Shown here: positions 23,326 through 32,548 of the stretch, in pieces
Numbering within the stretch: position 1 is the stretch's first letter
How the letters are laid out: every line of letters begins with the position of its first letter
The notes under the pieces: model-generated
Seen by the model: only the letters and a program-made list of their open reading frames with translations
Told to the model about the DNA's origin: nothing
Databases searched by the model: none
Assembly (NCBI GenBank): GCA_934317205.1
Contig: CAKREL010000012.1
Location: 1 to 35,374, forward strand
Origin: an uncultured Eubacterium sp.
Lineage (GTDB): Bacteria > Bacillota > Clostridia > Lachnospirales > Lachnospiraceae
Direction: 5' to 3'
Length of the DNA stretch: 35,374 bases
Translations under genes and position numbers: made by a program

Positions 23326-24981
23326 TTACTGCTCCTGCATTGCTGACATAAACATTGGTATCAACTGTTTCTTTCTGGATACCACGCCTTTCAGTATATG
23401 GTAATCACCTTCCTTATGAACATGATATGCTTTTTCTACAAGTTCATCCGCATTCTCACCTTCACAGATCAAATAAGTAGTCTCCTCAATGATGTTTGTC
23501 AACATTACAAATACCATTTCAATCTTCCGCTCGGTCATAGCCTCACGCAGATATGGCAGTAATTTATCACGCACCTGATCCAATTCTTCCTGTGTCATAG
23601 CACTTAACTGACCCACGCCAAAGTCAACACTGTCCTGGCTGAATGTTTTGAAATCCTGATAAAAAATTTCTTCCGGTGTCTTACTTCCAAAATCGCTTCC
23701 TGCCTGAAACATTGCCTTCGCATGCTCCTCAGTATTGATATCAGCAATCTGAGCCAATTGCTCTGCCACTGCTTTGTCAAGTGGCGTACACGTAGGAGAA
23801 CGATACATTAAGGTGTCAGACAAAATTGCGGAACAAAGTAATCCTGCCATCTCCTTGTTGATCTCCACATTCTGTTCCTGATACATCTGATAGATAATCG
23901 TTGCCGTACATCCAAGCGGCTGATTACGGAAAAACACCGGAGACATCGTCTCAAGACTTCCGATCCTGTGATGATCAATAATCTCCAGAATATCTGCACC
24001 ACCAATGCCATCCACGGCCTGTGTTTTTTCATTATGATCCACCAGAATCAGCTGTTTTTTCTTCATATTCAACAAGTTTCGTCTGGAAATCATACCCAGG
24101 TATTTCCCATCTTCATCCAGAACCGGGAAATCACGATGCTTTTCCTTAGACATAATCTCACGTACTTCGTCGATATATTCCTCCGTCTCAAACGTTATCA
24201 ACTGCTCTCTGCGCATAAAAAATTTGATTGGCATACTCTGGTTAATCAAACGTGCTGCCGTATACGTATCATAGTCCGTTGTAATCAATACACAATTTCT
24301 CTCTTCTGCCATTTTAACAATTGTTTTTGGAACCTGCGGACTTCCAGCAATAACAATACAGCTTGCATTAGATTCCAATGCACAGATCTGAGCATCATAA
24401 CGGTTTCCCATAATGACCAGATCATCATCTTCCAGAAACTGTTCCATTGTCTCAGGATTAGCAGAACCAACCACTACTTTTCCTTTCATGAAATATGCAT
24501 GCTCATTTCCACACAGCATTGTTCCATCCAATGTATCCACAATATTCTGATACTGTGTCTTTGCACGGGACAGAATGCTGTTGTCATATACATCCATATA
24601 AGATGTTGCAATATCTCCGGTAATAATGAGTCCCTCCAGATTGTTATCTGAATCAGTCACCGGAAGCGTAACAACATTTTGCTCTTTCATCATTTCCCAT
24701 GCACGTTTTAAGGATATTTTTCCGCTAACGCCAGGTGTCTTGCGAATCTCAATATCTTTTACCTGTGCACCTACATCTGTAATCAGTCCCGGAGACTTCA
24801 CAGAGAATGTCTTCAGTACATATTTTGTTTCTTCATTCAATTCACCCGCACGTTTTGCTTCGTAACGGTTTTCGTCTACCTGATTTTTCAGGTTTGCATA
24901 GGCAATGGCTGCACAAATAGAATCAGTATCCGGATTCTTGTGTCCCACCACCCAGACTTTTTTCTTTTTGTCTATACTCAT
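23326..24981 (-). CDS. ppaC: Manganese-dependent inorganic pyrophosphatase with CBS-DRTGG regulatory insert (family II)
   Basis: Hydrolyses pyrophosphate to phosphate. The 551-residue protein splits its DHH catalytic domain with a regulatory insert: VVGHKNPDTDS at 11-21 carries the metal ligands His14, Asp18, Asp20; CBS domain 1 at about 70-128; a DRTGG-like segment at about 140-245; CBS domain 2 at about 250-305; then LVDHNE (315) and the DHH motif IIDHHRIGS at 336-341. The CBS pair in this family binds adenine nucleotides (inhibition by AMP/ADP, activation by ATP or Ap4A in known members). RBS AGGAG precedes the ATG. Confidence 0.95.
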   Translation of the reverse strand: MSIDKKKKVWVVGHKNPDTDSICAAIAYANLKNQVDENRYEAKRAGELNEETKYVLKTFSVKSPGLITDVGAQVKDIEIRKTPGVSGKISLKRAWEMMKEQNVVTLPVTDSDNNLEGLIITGDIATSYMDVYDNSILSRAKTQYQNIVDTLDGTMLCGNEHAYFMKGKVVVGSANPETMEQFLEDDDLVIMGNRYDAQICALESNASCIVIAGSPQVPKTIVKMAEERNCVLITTDYDTYTAARLINQSMPIKFFMRREQLITFETEEYIDEVREIMSKEKHRDFPVLDEDGKYLGMISRRNLLNMKKKQLILVDHNEKTQAVDGIGGADILEIIDHHRIGSLETMSPVFFRNQPLGCTATIIYQMYQEQNVEINKEMAGLLCSAILSDTLMYRSPTCTPLDKAVAEQLAQIADINTEEHAKAMFQAGSDFGSKTPEEIFYQDFKTFSQDSVDFGVGQLSAMTQEELDQVRDKLLPYLREAMTERKIEMVFVMLTNIIEETTYLICEGENADELVEKAYHVHKEGDYHILKGVVSRKKQLIPMFMSAMQEQ

Positions 24982-25030
24982 ACTTTGTTTGTACTCCTAT
25001 ACCATTTATTGGTTTATGTAAACGTGTAAG

Positions 25031-25057
25031 CACCCAGTGACTAAAAGTCACTGGGTG
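25031..25057. terminator. Terminator downstream of the PucR-like regulator
   Basis: 11 bp perfect stem CACCCAGTGAC / GTCACTGGGTG (25031-25041 with 25047-25057), loop TAAAA. Placed 4 nt after the regulator stop codon on the minus strand. The minus-strand T-tract is weak (GCTTACACGTTT), while the plus strand has TTCTTTATT. Confidence 0.7.
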
Positions 25058-25061
25058 TTCT

Positions 25062-26177
25062 TTATTCTACCACGTCAGATTTTATTTGGCAACCATAGAT
25101 TGTATTTCTGTGCGTACGAACCATCATTGCAATTTTAAACATCATCGCATCCTCAAAGGTACGAATATCAAGACCAAGCTTCTTTTCTATCCGCTCTAAA
25201 CGATAAACCAGCGTATTTCTATGAATATAAAGCTGCCGGGCTGTCTCAGAGATATTCAGATTATTGTCAAAAAGATGCTTAATCGTAGCCTGCATCTCTT
25301 CATCTAACTCAACTTCTGCCTGTTCTCCAAGTACTTCCTGCAAAAATAGATCACAAAGATCTTTTGGTAATTGCTGAATCAGGCGACCAAGCCCCAGATG
25401 ACGATAATAAAAAACTCGCTCTTCTTCATTAAACACCATTCCTACCTGAAGTGCTGTGCTCGCCTGTTGATAACATTTATGGAGTTCTGTCAGATTTTCT
25501 GCTGGATCAGTATAAGCAATCCAGGCATTTACCATAGCTTCCGACTGCAGATTGTCCATGATCCTACGTGCATAAATATCATATTCTGTATCAATTTCCA
25601 AAATATTTTTTACCAGAACCATATGTAGATCATCCATTTCAACAAGATAATCAACAGAATATACTACGAACAGGTTTTTTAAGGTTTCCAGCACAACCTG
25701 ATCCTGTTCTTCAGAAAAACGGATCACATATAACATATAAGAGGCATTTTTCAAACGTACCTCATGCATCTGCTCACGTATCTGCTGCTCGCCGTATTCT
25801 CCCCTCATCAATTTGCGCAAGAAATTTGATTCACTGGCAGGTTCTCTGGCTGCCAGGTAGAGATTACGAATCTGGCAAGATGCCATACGCCCTATAACGT
25901 AAGAAGAATCATTACTTCCATTTTTATTTACCAGAAGAATCAATTCTTTACGGTCATTTATTTCAATTTTCAAAAAAATCCAATTCTGAATTGTCTGACT
26001 TTCTGCCATTGATTTCCCAAACTGCACTACAAATTCCTGAATTTTCTGTTCCGGCTCCGAACAGGTTGATGCCAGAAGTTTGCCTTTTTTCGAGTACAGA
26101 ACAAATTCCATTCTTGTAATTTCCTTCATTTCCCGCAGCGCCTGCATGAGTTTTTTTCCGGATACATGTGCCTCCAT
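25062..26177 (-). CDS. PucR/CdaR-like transcriptional regulator
   Basis: A 371-residue protein whose C terminus is the PucR-type helix-turn-helix: LFDNNLNISETARQLYIHRNTLVYRLERIEKKLGLDIRTFEDA. The middle resembles the GGDEF-like sensory domain of CdaR/PucR regulators; the N terminus (about 1-120) is a probable sugar-diacid or small-molecule sensing region that I cannot assign. The longest frame starts with TTG at 26198; ATG 26177 is preferred although its GGAGG is 14 nt away, so the start is uncertain. Neighbour of the MsmK-type ATPase, which it may or may not regulate. Family members activate use of sugar acids, purines or amino acids. Confidence 0.8.
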   Translation of the reverse strand: MEAHVSGKKLMQALREMKEITRMEFVLYSKKGKLLASTCSEPEQKIQEFVVQFGKSMAESQTIQNWIFLKIEINDRKELILLVNKNGSNDSSYVIGRMASCQIRNLYLAAREPASESNFLRKLMRGEYGEQQIREQMHEVRLKNASYMLYVIRFSEEQDQVVLETLKNLFVVYSVDYLVEMDDLHMVLVKNILEIDTEYDIYARRIMDNLQSEAMVNAWIAYTDPAENLTELHKCYQQASTALQVGMVFNEEERVFYYRHLGLGRLIQQLPKDLCDLFLQEVLGEQAEVELDEEMQATIKHLFDNNLNISETARQLYIHRNTLVYRLERIEKKLGLDIRTFEDAMMFKIAMMVRTHRNTIYGCQIKSDVVE

Positions 26178-26262
26178 AACTATCTCTGATACCTCCAATT
26201 CTCAAACATTCGCACAATCTGACAGAGAATCACATTTTTTCTATCAAGAAATCCCTGCCAAG

Positions 26263-26301
26263 AAAATAAACTGGGTATGAATTCCATACCCAGTTTATTT
26301 T
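26263..26301. terminator. Terminator between msmK and the regulator
   Basis: 17 bp perfect palindrome, arms 26263-26279 and 26285-26301 (AAAATAAACTGGGTATG and complement), loop AATTC. A-tract and T-tract on both sides make it usable in either direction; it ends msmK transcription on the minus strand. Confidence 0.9.
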
Positions 26302-26334
26302 TACAAAACAACTATCAGTTTTGATATATTTCTC

Positions 26335-27447
26335 TTAGTGAGAAATAATCTGCTCTGTCTCTTTATCAAAGACATGACCTTTGTTAATATCAAAAGCAAC
26401 TGTTACATCATCACCATAACGGCAAGGTGTACTGGAATCAACTTTTGCAGTCATTGTAACATCATTGTATGTATAGTAAAGTAATACTTCGGAACCAAGA
26501 AGCTCATAGCCGGTACATTTTGCTTTAATCGCATATCCGGCATGTTTCTCAATGTACTCCTGATAATCATCCATATCGTCCGGACGAATACCAAATACAA
26601 CTGTTTTTCCATCATATCCGCCATCTTTCAATACCTTTGCTTTGTTCTCCGGCATAACAAATGATGTATCACCAGTTGTGAGTGTAACTTTATCTCCCTC
26701 AACCTTACATACACAATCAATAAAGTTCATCTGCGGTGATCCGATAAATCCGGCAACAAACAGGTTATCTGGCTCATTATAAAGCTTCTGCGGAGAATCA
26801 ACCTGCATGATCACACCGTCTTTCATAACAACGATTCTTGTACCAAGTGTCATAGCCTCAGTCTGATCATGTGTTACATAAATAATAGTTGCACCAAGTC
26901 TCTGATGTAAGGATGAAATCTCAGAACGCATCTGTACTCTTAATTTTGCATCAAGGTTGGAAAGTGGCTCATCCATCAGGAATACTTTCGGCTCTCGCAC
27001 AATAGCACGTCCCATAGCAACACGCTGTCTCTGTCCACCGGAAAGAGCTTTCGGCTTACGATCCAGTAATTTTTCAAGATCAAGGATTCTAGCTGCATTA
27101 CGTACTTTTTTATCGATTTCATCTTTCGGAACTTTTCTTAATTTTAACGCAAATGCCATATTGTTATATACAGTCATATGAGGATATAATGCATAGTTCT
27201 GGAATACCATGGCAATATCTCTGTCTTTTGGCTCAACATCATTCATTTTCTTTCCGTCGATGTCGAATTCACCTTCTGTAATCTCTTCCAGACCAGCGAT
27301 CATACGAAGTGTTGTAGATTTACCGCATCCGGATGGTCCAACAAAGATTATAAACTCTTTATCTGCCACATCAAGGTTAAAATCCTTTACAGCCTCAAAA
27401 CCGTTTGGATATCTCTTATAGATATGTTTTAATGATAATTCTGCCAT
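26335..27447 (-). CDS. msmK: Sugar ABC transporter ATPase (MsmK/UgpC type)
   Basis: Energises carbohydrate ABC importers. The 370-residue protein has Walker [10 protein letters not shown] (37-45), Q-loop in [11 protein letters not shown], signature LSGGQRQRV (135-143), Walker B VFLMDEP with Glu160 and switch His in THDQTEAM, and a C-terminal OBF-like regulatory domain with FGIRPDDM. It is a lone gene without permease or binding protein, as is usual for the shared MsmK ATPase that serves several sugar importers in Firmicutes. Substrate set unknown. RBS GGAGGG precedes the ATG; own promoter and terminator. Confidence 0.94.
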   Translation of the reverse strand: MAELSLKHIYKRYPNGFEAVKDFNLDVADKEFIIFVGPSGCGKSTTLRMIAGLEEITEGEFDIDGKKMNDVEPKDRDIAMVFQNYALYPHMTVYNNMAFALKLRKVPKDEIDKKVRNAARILDLEKLLDRKPKALSGGQRQRVAMGRAIVREPKVFLMDEPLSNLDAKLRVQMRSEISSLHQRLGATIIYVTHDQTEAMTLGTRIVVMKDGVIMQVDSPQKLYNEPDNLFVAGFIGSPQMNFIDCVCKVEGDKVTLTTGDTSFVMPENKAKVLKDGGYDGKTVVFGIRPDDMDDYQEYIEKHAGYAIKAKCTGYELLGSEVLLYYTYNDVTMTAKVDSSTPCRYGDDVTVAFDINKGHVFDKETEQIISH

Positions 27448-27506
27448 TTTTAATTACCCTCCATAAAATAATTCTCCACAAAACGTCCTGCTTTGTTTAT
27501 GCTATT

Positions 27507-27535
27507 ATTTTAACAAATCTGTATCACCTTGTCAT
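27507..27535 (-). promoter_or_regulatory. Promoter for msmK
   Basis: Minus strand ATGACA (27530-27535), 17 nt, TAAAAT (27507-27512). The rest of the 381 nt gap to dut (27448-27828) holds AT-rich sequence without other clear signals (27536-27690) and the tandem repeat below. Confidence 0.7.
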
Positions 27536-27690
27536 CATGTATTTTAACAAAATTACCACCAAAACCTTGGTGTTTCTGCTAGTTTTTTGTTCATCTCTTA
27601 CAATTTTTCAGCATTACGCCGATGTACATCTTGATTTTTTTGACATTTTACCGAACTTTATTTACACATCTGTCCGACCGTTTTACAAAG

Positions 27691-27756
27691 AGTAAAGCGG
27701 ACATTCGCAATCTGTTTTCACTACTTGCTCATGAACGCAGTCGCTTTGCGATCTGC
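27691..27756. repeat. Dispersed repeat family B, copy 2 (66 bp)
   Basis: First of a tandem pair immediately 3' of dut. The hairpin AAAGCGGA / TCTGTTTT keeps pairing only through G-T (G-U) changes in the plus-strand sense. GTCGC/GCGAT forms the second, shortened hairpin. Confidence 0.85.
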
Positions 27757-27822
27757 AGTAAAGCGGACATTCGCAATCCGTTTTCACTACTTGCTCATGA
27801 ACGCAGTCGCTTTGCGACTGCG
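27757..27822. repeat. Dispersed repeat family B, copy 3 (66 bp)
   Basis: Second unit of the tandem pair, directly adjoining copy 2. Its end is extended into a perfect 12 bp hairpin: GAACGCAGTCGC, loop TTT, GCGACTGCGTTC (27799-27825), ending 4 nt before the dut stop. There is no T-tract, so it may act as a 3' end stabiliser rather than a true terminator. Confidence 0.85.
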
Positions 27823-27828
27823 TTCAAT

Positions 27829-28266
27829 TTATTGTTTTCCAGTGCTTCCAAATCCACCTCGATTACTGTTTCCAAGTGATGCTACCTCTTCAAATACAAT
27901 CTGTGGCTGATTTTCCACAATGCGAAACTGACAGATTCTGTCATTTAAATTGATTATCGTATCACGGGTTGCATATACTGGCATCCGCCACATATCTTCA
28001 TCTCCACAATAAGAACCATCAATGATTCCACAGCTGTTCACCTGCAGCAATCCATAATTTTTAAAAGTAGAGCTGCGCGGTACCACATGTGCTTCATAGC
28101 CTTTCGGCAGTTCCATGGCAACTCCGAGAGGAATCAATCTAAACTCTCCTGCCTTCATTTCAATCGTCTCACTTGCACGCAGATCAATCCAGTCAGACTT
28201 TCCATCAATATACTCCAATTTGTCAATTTTTTCTGTAAAATATTTAATGCGAATATTTTCCACCAT
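27829..28266 (-). CDS. dut: dUTP diphosphatase
   Basis: Hydrolyses dUTP to dUMP and pyrophosphate, keeping uracil out of DNA. The 145-residue trimeric-type protein has motif 1 DLRAS (28-32), the PRSST motif at 63-67, NSCGIIDGSYCGD (77-89) with the catalytic Asp, and the C-terminal P-loop-like RGGFGSTG at 135-142. RBS GGAGGA precedes the ATG. It follows the zinc-ribbon gene after a terminator hairpin; no clear promoter found in the 41 nt between. Confidence 0.96.
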   Translation of the reverse strand: MVENIRIKYFTEKIDKLEYIDGKSDWIDLRASETIEMKAGEFRLIPLGVAMELPKGYEAHVVPRSSTFKNYGLLQVNSCGIIDGSYCGDEDMWRMPVYATRDTIINLNDRICQFRIVENQPQIVFEEVASLGNSNRGGFGSTGKQ

Positions 28267-28307
28267 AATTCCTCCATTTTCTTTTTGATATACTCTACGT
28301 TTTTATA

Positions 28308-28346
28308 AAAAGAACCCGGCATCTGCTGCAGACACCAGGTCTTTTC
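28308..28346 (-). terminator. Terminator downstream of the zinc-ribbon gene
   Basis: Imperfect stem AGACCTGGTGTCTGC / GCAGATGCCGGGTTCT with G-U pairs and a bulge, followed on the minus strand by TTTTTATAAAA. Placed directly after the stop codon at 28357. Confidence 0.65.
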
Positions 28347-28356
28347 TTTTATTTAT

Positions 28357-29256
28357 TTAATCATCCAGATAGCAGCTGAATTCTTCGGTACTTCCATTCA
28401 ATAGACAGGCACCATAAAGGTCTTCCAGTTCATCTGGTACTGCCACCAGTATCTCGACATAATTATCATCCATAGACTCTGTCTCCGGATGGCTGATTGT
28501 AAACAGTTTCTCCACTTCGTAATATTCATCCGGATTTCCATCCATATCTTCATCTGACCACAAACTGATCATATCCTTTGTCAGATATGACAGACTATAT
28601 GTATCGGACAGATTGTTTCTAATATCCAGTGAAATCAGATAATACGTCATCTCAGATTGTGCTGTAAAACTAGAAAGATGTTCCAGCTCTCCATCTGTCG
28701 CTTCAGTAAAATAGTCATTTACATAATCATCCCAGATCACATCGTTCAGATCATCACCCAAATCATCTGCCCAGGCATAATCAACAAAAATGCGATTTTG
28801 ATATTCCGGTTCAATAGACTCCTCTGCCTGATCATATCCCTGATCATTCACATCCCAGTCATCTGTAATCACGGAACTCAGATTTGTAAATAATATTATA
28901 ACTCCTGTCACCACTGCCAAAACCGCTGCCGTAATGATAATAAATACTGCTAGAAAAACTGGCTTTTTTCGCCTTTGTGAATGATTGGTTCTTCCGCTTG
29001 ATGTACTTCCATTTCTGGGAATCTGTTCATCACTGTCCTGATATTCATAAGACCGTCTCGCCTGATTTGCCGTATTCTTAGGTTCCTGATACCAGTCGTG
29101 CTGATGTGGATTGCTTCCCGCATCATATCTATCGTGCAGATCCTGCTCCATATCTTCCCGACTGTCCGGGCGATTATACCGAGCGCATTTTGGGCAAATA
29201 CCGCTGCATTTGTCATAATCATACATTTTTCCGCATTTTCCACATCGTATCAACAT
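28357..29256 (-). CDS. Zinc-ribbon membrane protein of unknown function
   Basis: I do not recognise the family. The 299-residue protein starts with a zinc ribbon (C5-x2-C8 and C21-x2-C24), followed by a polar, Asn/Ser/Arg-rich stretch (25-96), one membrane helix at about 100-125 preceded by SQRRKKP (so the N terminus is cytosolic), and an acidic extracytosolic domain (130-299) with many Asp, Glu and Tyr. This zinc ribbon + single TM + outside domain plan is common among Firmicute membrane proteins of unknown role. It follows gpsA by 77 nt in the same direction. Confidence 0.75.
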   Translation of the reverse strand: MLIRCGKCGKMYDYDKCSGICPKCARYNRPDSREDMEQDLHDRYDAGSNPHQHDWYQEPKNTANQARRSYEYQDSDEQIPRNGSTSSGRTNHSQRRKKPVFLAVFIIITAAVLAVVTGVIILFTNLSSVITDDWDVNDQGYDQAEESIEPEYQNRIFVDYAWADDLGDDLNDVIWDDYVNDYFTEATDGELEHLSSFTAQSEMTYYLISLDIRNNLSDTYSLSYLTKDMISLWSDEDMDGNPDEYYEVEKLFTISHPETESMDDNYVEILVAVPDELEDLYGACLLNGSTEEFSCYLDD

Positions 29257-29333
29257 ACTGTCATCTCCCTTTACAGTCTCCTGGCTTTCCAGCTTTCTTT
29301 TGTCTTTGCTATCAATGCATTAACTTTAGCATC

Positions 29334-30341
29334 TTACCACTGAATATCCTCATGCTCTGCTTTTTTATCACGCAACATCAACTCCAGTACGGCATCTTTT
29401 GCTGTCTGTTTTTCAAACAATACTGCATTTACCTGCTCAATAATCGGCATGTCAATATCATATTTTTTTGCCAGCGCAATGGCTGCTTTCGCTGAATAAA
29501 CACCTTCCACAACCATCTTTACTTCATCCATAGCTTCCTGCATCGTATATCCCTGTCCGATCAGCATACCAGCTTTACGGTTACGGCTGTGTCGGCTTGC
29601 ACAGGTTACAATCAGGTCTCCGATACCAGACAACCCATTTAATGTCTCTGCATTTGCCCCCATAGCCACGCCCAGACGACAAATTTCCTTAATCCCACGT
29701 GTAATCAATGCTGCTTTTGTATTATCTCCATACCCAAGTCCATCTGCCATACCTGCTGCTAAAGCAATAACATTTTTCAAGGAAGCTCCCAGTTCAATTC
29801 CCAGCATATCCGGACTCGTGTACACACGGAACACTTCATTCATAAAGAAAGTCTGTACCTGTTCTGCAGATTTTTTTGTATGTGCACCAGCCACAACAGT
29901 TGTCGGCAATCCACGTCCCACTTCTTCTGCATGGCTTGGCCCTGACATAACTGCCACATCAGCCTGCGGAATCTCCTGCTCTACAATCTCAGACTGTATC
30001 ATTAATGTGCTTTCTTCAATACCTTTAGAAACAATAACGATCAGCTGTTTCTCGGTGATAAAATCCGCAAGATTATGCGCTGTACTTCTTGTAAACGGTG
30101 AAGGCACTGCAAGTACGACCATTTCTTTTTCTGACGCTGCAGCCTTCAGATCAGTTGTAAACGAGATTGTTTCCGGTATTTTTACACCCGGAAGTTTGTC
30201 TTTGTGTTCCCGTTCTTTTGTAAGCATTTTTACTTCATCTTCCAAAATAGACCACACTGTTACATTATGTCCATTATGAGCCAGAACGATTGCTAAAGCT
30301 GTTCCCCAACTTCCGGCACCGATTACACCAATTTCTGCCAT
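29334..30341 (-). CDS. gpsA: Glycerol-3-phosphate dehydrogenase [NAD(P)+]
   Basis: Makes sn-glycerol 3-phosphate from dihydroxyacetone phosphate for phospholipid synthesis. The 335-residue protein begins MAEIGVIGAGSWGTALA (Rossmann GxGxxG at 8-13), has VSGPSHAEEV... (MSGPSHAEE) and the catalytic Lys in LGASLKNVIALAAG. The longest frame opens at 30404, but GGAGGCGG lies 4 nt before ATG 30341, which gives the normal N terminus. It works with PlsY, encoded 120 nt upstream, which uses its product. Confidence 0.96.
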   Translation of the reverse strand: MAEIGVIGAGSWGTALAIVLAHNGHNVTVWSILEDEVKMLTKEREHKDKLPGVKIPETISFTTDLKAAASEKEMVVLAVPSPFTRSTAHNLADFITEKQLIVIVSKGIEESTLMIQSEIVEQEIPQADVAVMSGPSHAEEVGRGLPTTVVAGAHTKKSAEQVQTFFMNEVFRVYTSPDMLGIELGASLKNVIALAAGMADGLGYGDNTKAALITRGIKEICRLGVAMGANAETLNGLSGIGDLIVTCASRHSRNRKAGMLIGQGYTMQEAMDEVKMVVEGVYSAKAAIALAKKYDIDMPIIEQVNAVLFEKQTAKDAVLELMLRDKKAEHEDIQW

Positions 30342-30461
30342 TTTTCCGCCTCCACATTTATACTCTATATTTTTATATTCTTTTGTACATCTCTGCAAAT
30401 CCATACTCAGTTTCGGCTACATACCGTCTATGAGATGGACAATATCTTACTTTTTATATAC

Positions 30462-31112
30462 TTACTTATTTTTCTTTGCCGGTCGGAATTTATTTTCTGT
30501 TCCAGTTGCCAGACGTTGTATATTCGTACGATGCTGCCAGAATGCTAATGCTGTCAATATAGCAACAATCACATACGTCTCCGGCAGAAACTGTGCGGCA
30601 ACTTTCAACCATCCCATCTGACCAAATACTATCGTTTGTACAAGAAATCCACTCATGATCCCAAGGGATCCAAGAGACATAAACCCGGTAGGTACCACCG
30701 ATGAAAAAAACAAGATTGCACAGATTGGAACCATTCTCCAGTCAAAAGCAAACACGATACCAATACTGCTGGCTATTCCTTTTCCACCTTTAAATTTCAT
30801 ATAAAATGGATAATTATGTCCCAGCACCGCACCAAATCCAGCATACAGTTCCAGCAATTTCACAGCATCCGGATAACGATTTCTTGCCACTGCCCATACA
30901 ATGACCATCGCAACAACTGCTTTTAAACAATCACCAAGAAATACGACTACACCTGCTTTCCATCCGAGAACACGCAAGGAATTTGTCGTTCCGGAATTTC
31001 CACTTCCTTTGGAACGGATATCTACATTATGTATCTTTCCGTACAACACGCCAGTCGGAAACAATCCAAAAAGGTAGCCTACAAGAATACTTATGATTCG
31101 AAATACTACCAT
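30462..31112 (-). CDS. plsY: Acyl-phosphate:glycerol-3-phosphate acyltransferase
   Basis: Membrane enzyme that acylates glycerol 3-phosphate at position 1 using acyl phosphate. The 216-residue protein shows the conserved SKGSGNSGTTNSLRVLG motif at about 33-49 and GGKGIASSIG at about 109-118, with five or so hydrophobic helices. The ATG overlaps the der stop (TAATG), so the genes are coupled. der-plsY-gpsA is a common clostridial order. Confidence 0.95.
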   Translation of the reverse strand: MVVFRIISILVGYLFGLFPTGVLYGKIHNVDIRSKGSGNSGTTNSLRVLGWKAGVVVFLGDCLKAVVAMVIVWAVARNRYPDAVKLLELYAGFGAVLGHNYPFYMKFKGGKGIASSIGIVFAFDWRMVPICAILFFSSVVPTGFMSLGSLGIMSGFLVQTIVFGQMGWLKVAAQFLPETYVIVAILTALAFWQHRTNIQRLATGTENKFRPAKKNK

Positions 31113-32437
31113 TATCTGTCTTCCTTTCTCTCACGGATAATAAACTTCAGCGCCGTTCCTTTAAATCCGAAGGTATCACGGATCCGATTTTCCAAATATC
31201 GCGTATAAGAGAAATGCATCAGTTCTTTATCATTTACAAAAATAACAAATGTCGGTGGTTTAACTGCAACCTGCGTAATATAATAGAGTCTCAGACGTTT
31301 ACCTTTATCGGAAGGTGGCTGCTGCATTGCTACGGCCTCTGTCATGATCTCGTTTAAGACACCAGTCGCTACACGCATTGCATTATTCTCCAAAACCATA
31401 TCAATCATTTCATACATTTTACTCAAACGCTGACCTGTTTTTGCAGAAATAAACATAATCTCTGCATAAGACATAAAGCTTAAAATCTCGCGGATTTTGT
31501 TTGTATGTTTATAAATAGTCTTATCATCTTTTTCAATAGCATCCCACTTATTTACGGCAATGATAATACCTTTTCCTCTTTCATGGGCAATTCCGGCAAT
31601 TTTTGCATCCTGCTCGGTAACACCTTCTGTTGCATCGATTACGATGATGACCACATCTGCACGTTCTACAGCTGTTACTGCACGGATAATACTATAACGC
31701 TCAATTTCTTCTTTGATTTTATTTTTTCGGCGCAGACCTGCTGTATCAATAAATATATATTCTTTTCCATTATATTTTACTGCTGTATCGATAGCATCAC
31801 GAGTTGTACCTGCAATATCAGAAACTATCACACGTGATTCACCTGCAAGTTTGTTTACCAGAGAAGATTTTCCAACGTTTGGTTTTCCGATAATAGCAAC
31901 TTTTGGTCTTGTATCTTCCTCTTCTTCCTTGGATGCTTCCGGAAAATGCTTTACCACTTCCTCCAACATATCTCCCAGTCCCAGGCGGGAAGCAGCAGAA
32001 ATTGGCATCGGATCACCAATTCCAAGATTATAAAATTCATACACATCCGCCATATATTTCTGGAAACTGTCAACTTTATTAACAACCAGAACAACTGGTT
32101 TATGGGAACGACGCAGCATATCTGCTACTTTTGAATCCGCATCAACCAATCCCTGATGTACGTCAGTCATAAACACAATGACATCTGCAGTTGCAATTGC
32201 AATTTCTGCCTGCTCACGCATCTGAGCAAGAATCACATCTTTGCTGTCCGGCTCAATACCGCCGGTATCTACCATTGTAAAAGAATGATTCAGCCATTCT
32301 ACATCTGCATAAATACGGTCTCTTGTGACACCCGGAGTATCCTTGACAATGGAAATACGTTCTCCTGCCAGGGCATTGAATAACGTAGATTTTCCTACAT
32401 TCGGACGTCCTACAACCGCAACAACCGGTTTTCTCAT
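31112..32437 (-). CDS. der: Ribosome-assembly GTPase Der (EngA)
   Basis: Essential GTPase for 50S subunit maturation. The 441-residue protein has two G domains in tandem: G1 GRPNVGKST at 10-18, DTGG (57-60), NKVD (120-123); second G1 GKPNVGKSS at 184-192, DTAG and NKWD; then the KH-like C-terminal domain ending [17 protein letters not shown]. Gap of 111 nt from the DUF512 gene and no clear promoter in between, so read-through from that gene is likely. Coupled to plsY downstream. Confidence 0.97.
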   Translation of the reverse strand: MRKPVVAVVGRPNVGKSTLFNALAGERISIVKDTPGVTRDRIYADVEWLNHSFTMVDTGGIEPDSKDVILAQMREQAEIAIATADVIVFMTDVHQGLVDADSKVADMLRRSHKPVVLVVNKVDSFQKYMADVYEFYNLGIGDPMPISAASRLGLGDMLEEVVKHFPEASKEEEEDTRPKVAIIGKPNVGKSSLVNKLAGESRVIVSDIAGTTRDAIDTAVKYNGKEYIFIDTAGLRRKNKIKEEIERYSIIRAVTAVERADVVIIVIDATEGVTEQDAKIAGIAHERGKGIIIAVNKWDAIEKDDKTIYKHTNKIREILSFMSYAEIMFISAKTGQRLSKMYEMIDMVLENNAMRVATGVLNEIMTEAVAMQQPPSDKGKRLRLYYITQVAVKPPTFVIFVNDKELMHFSYTRYLENRIRDTFGFKGTALKFIIRERKEDR

Positions 32438-32548
32438 ATTTAATACCTCATCTCTACTTTATTTTCAGAATCTATTCACACTTCTTACCAAGGACATTTT
32501 TGCTCTGTAATTTGTATGAATATTTTATCAAGTTACCTTTTATCTGCC

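Noticed and set aside
27622..27879. Plus-strand open frames over the tandem repeat
   Set aside because: Short repetitive frames created by the repeats, with no RBS and overlap with dut; no homology recognisable.
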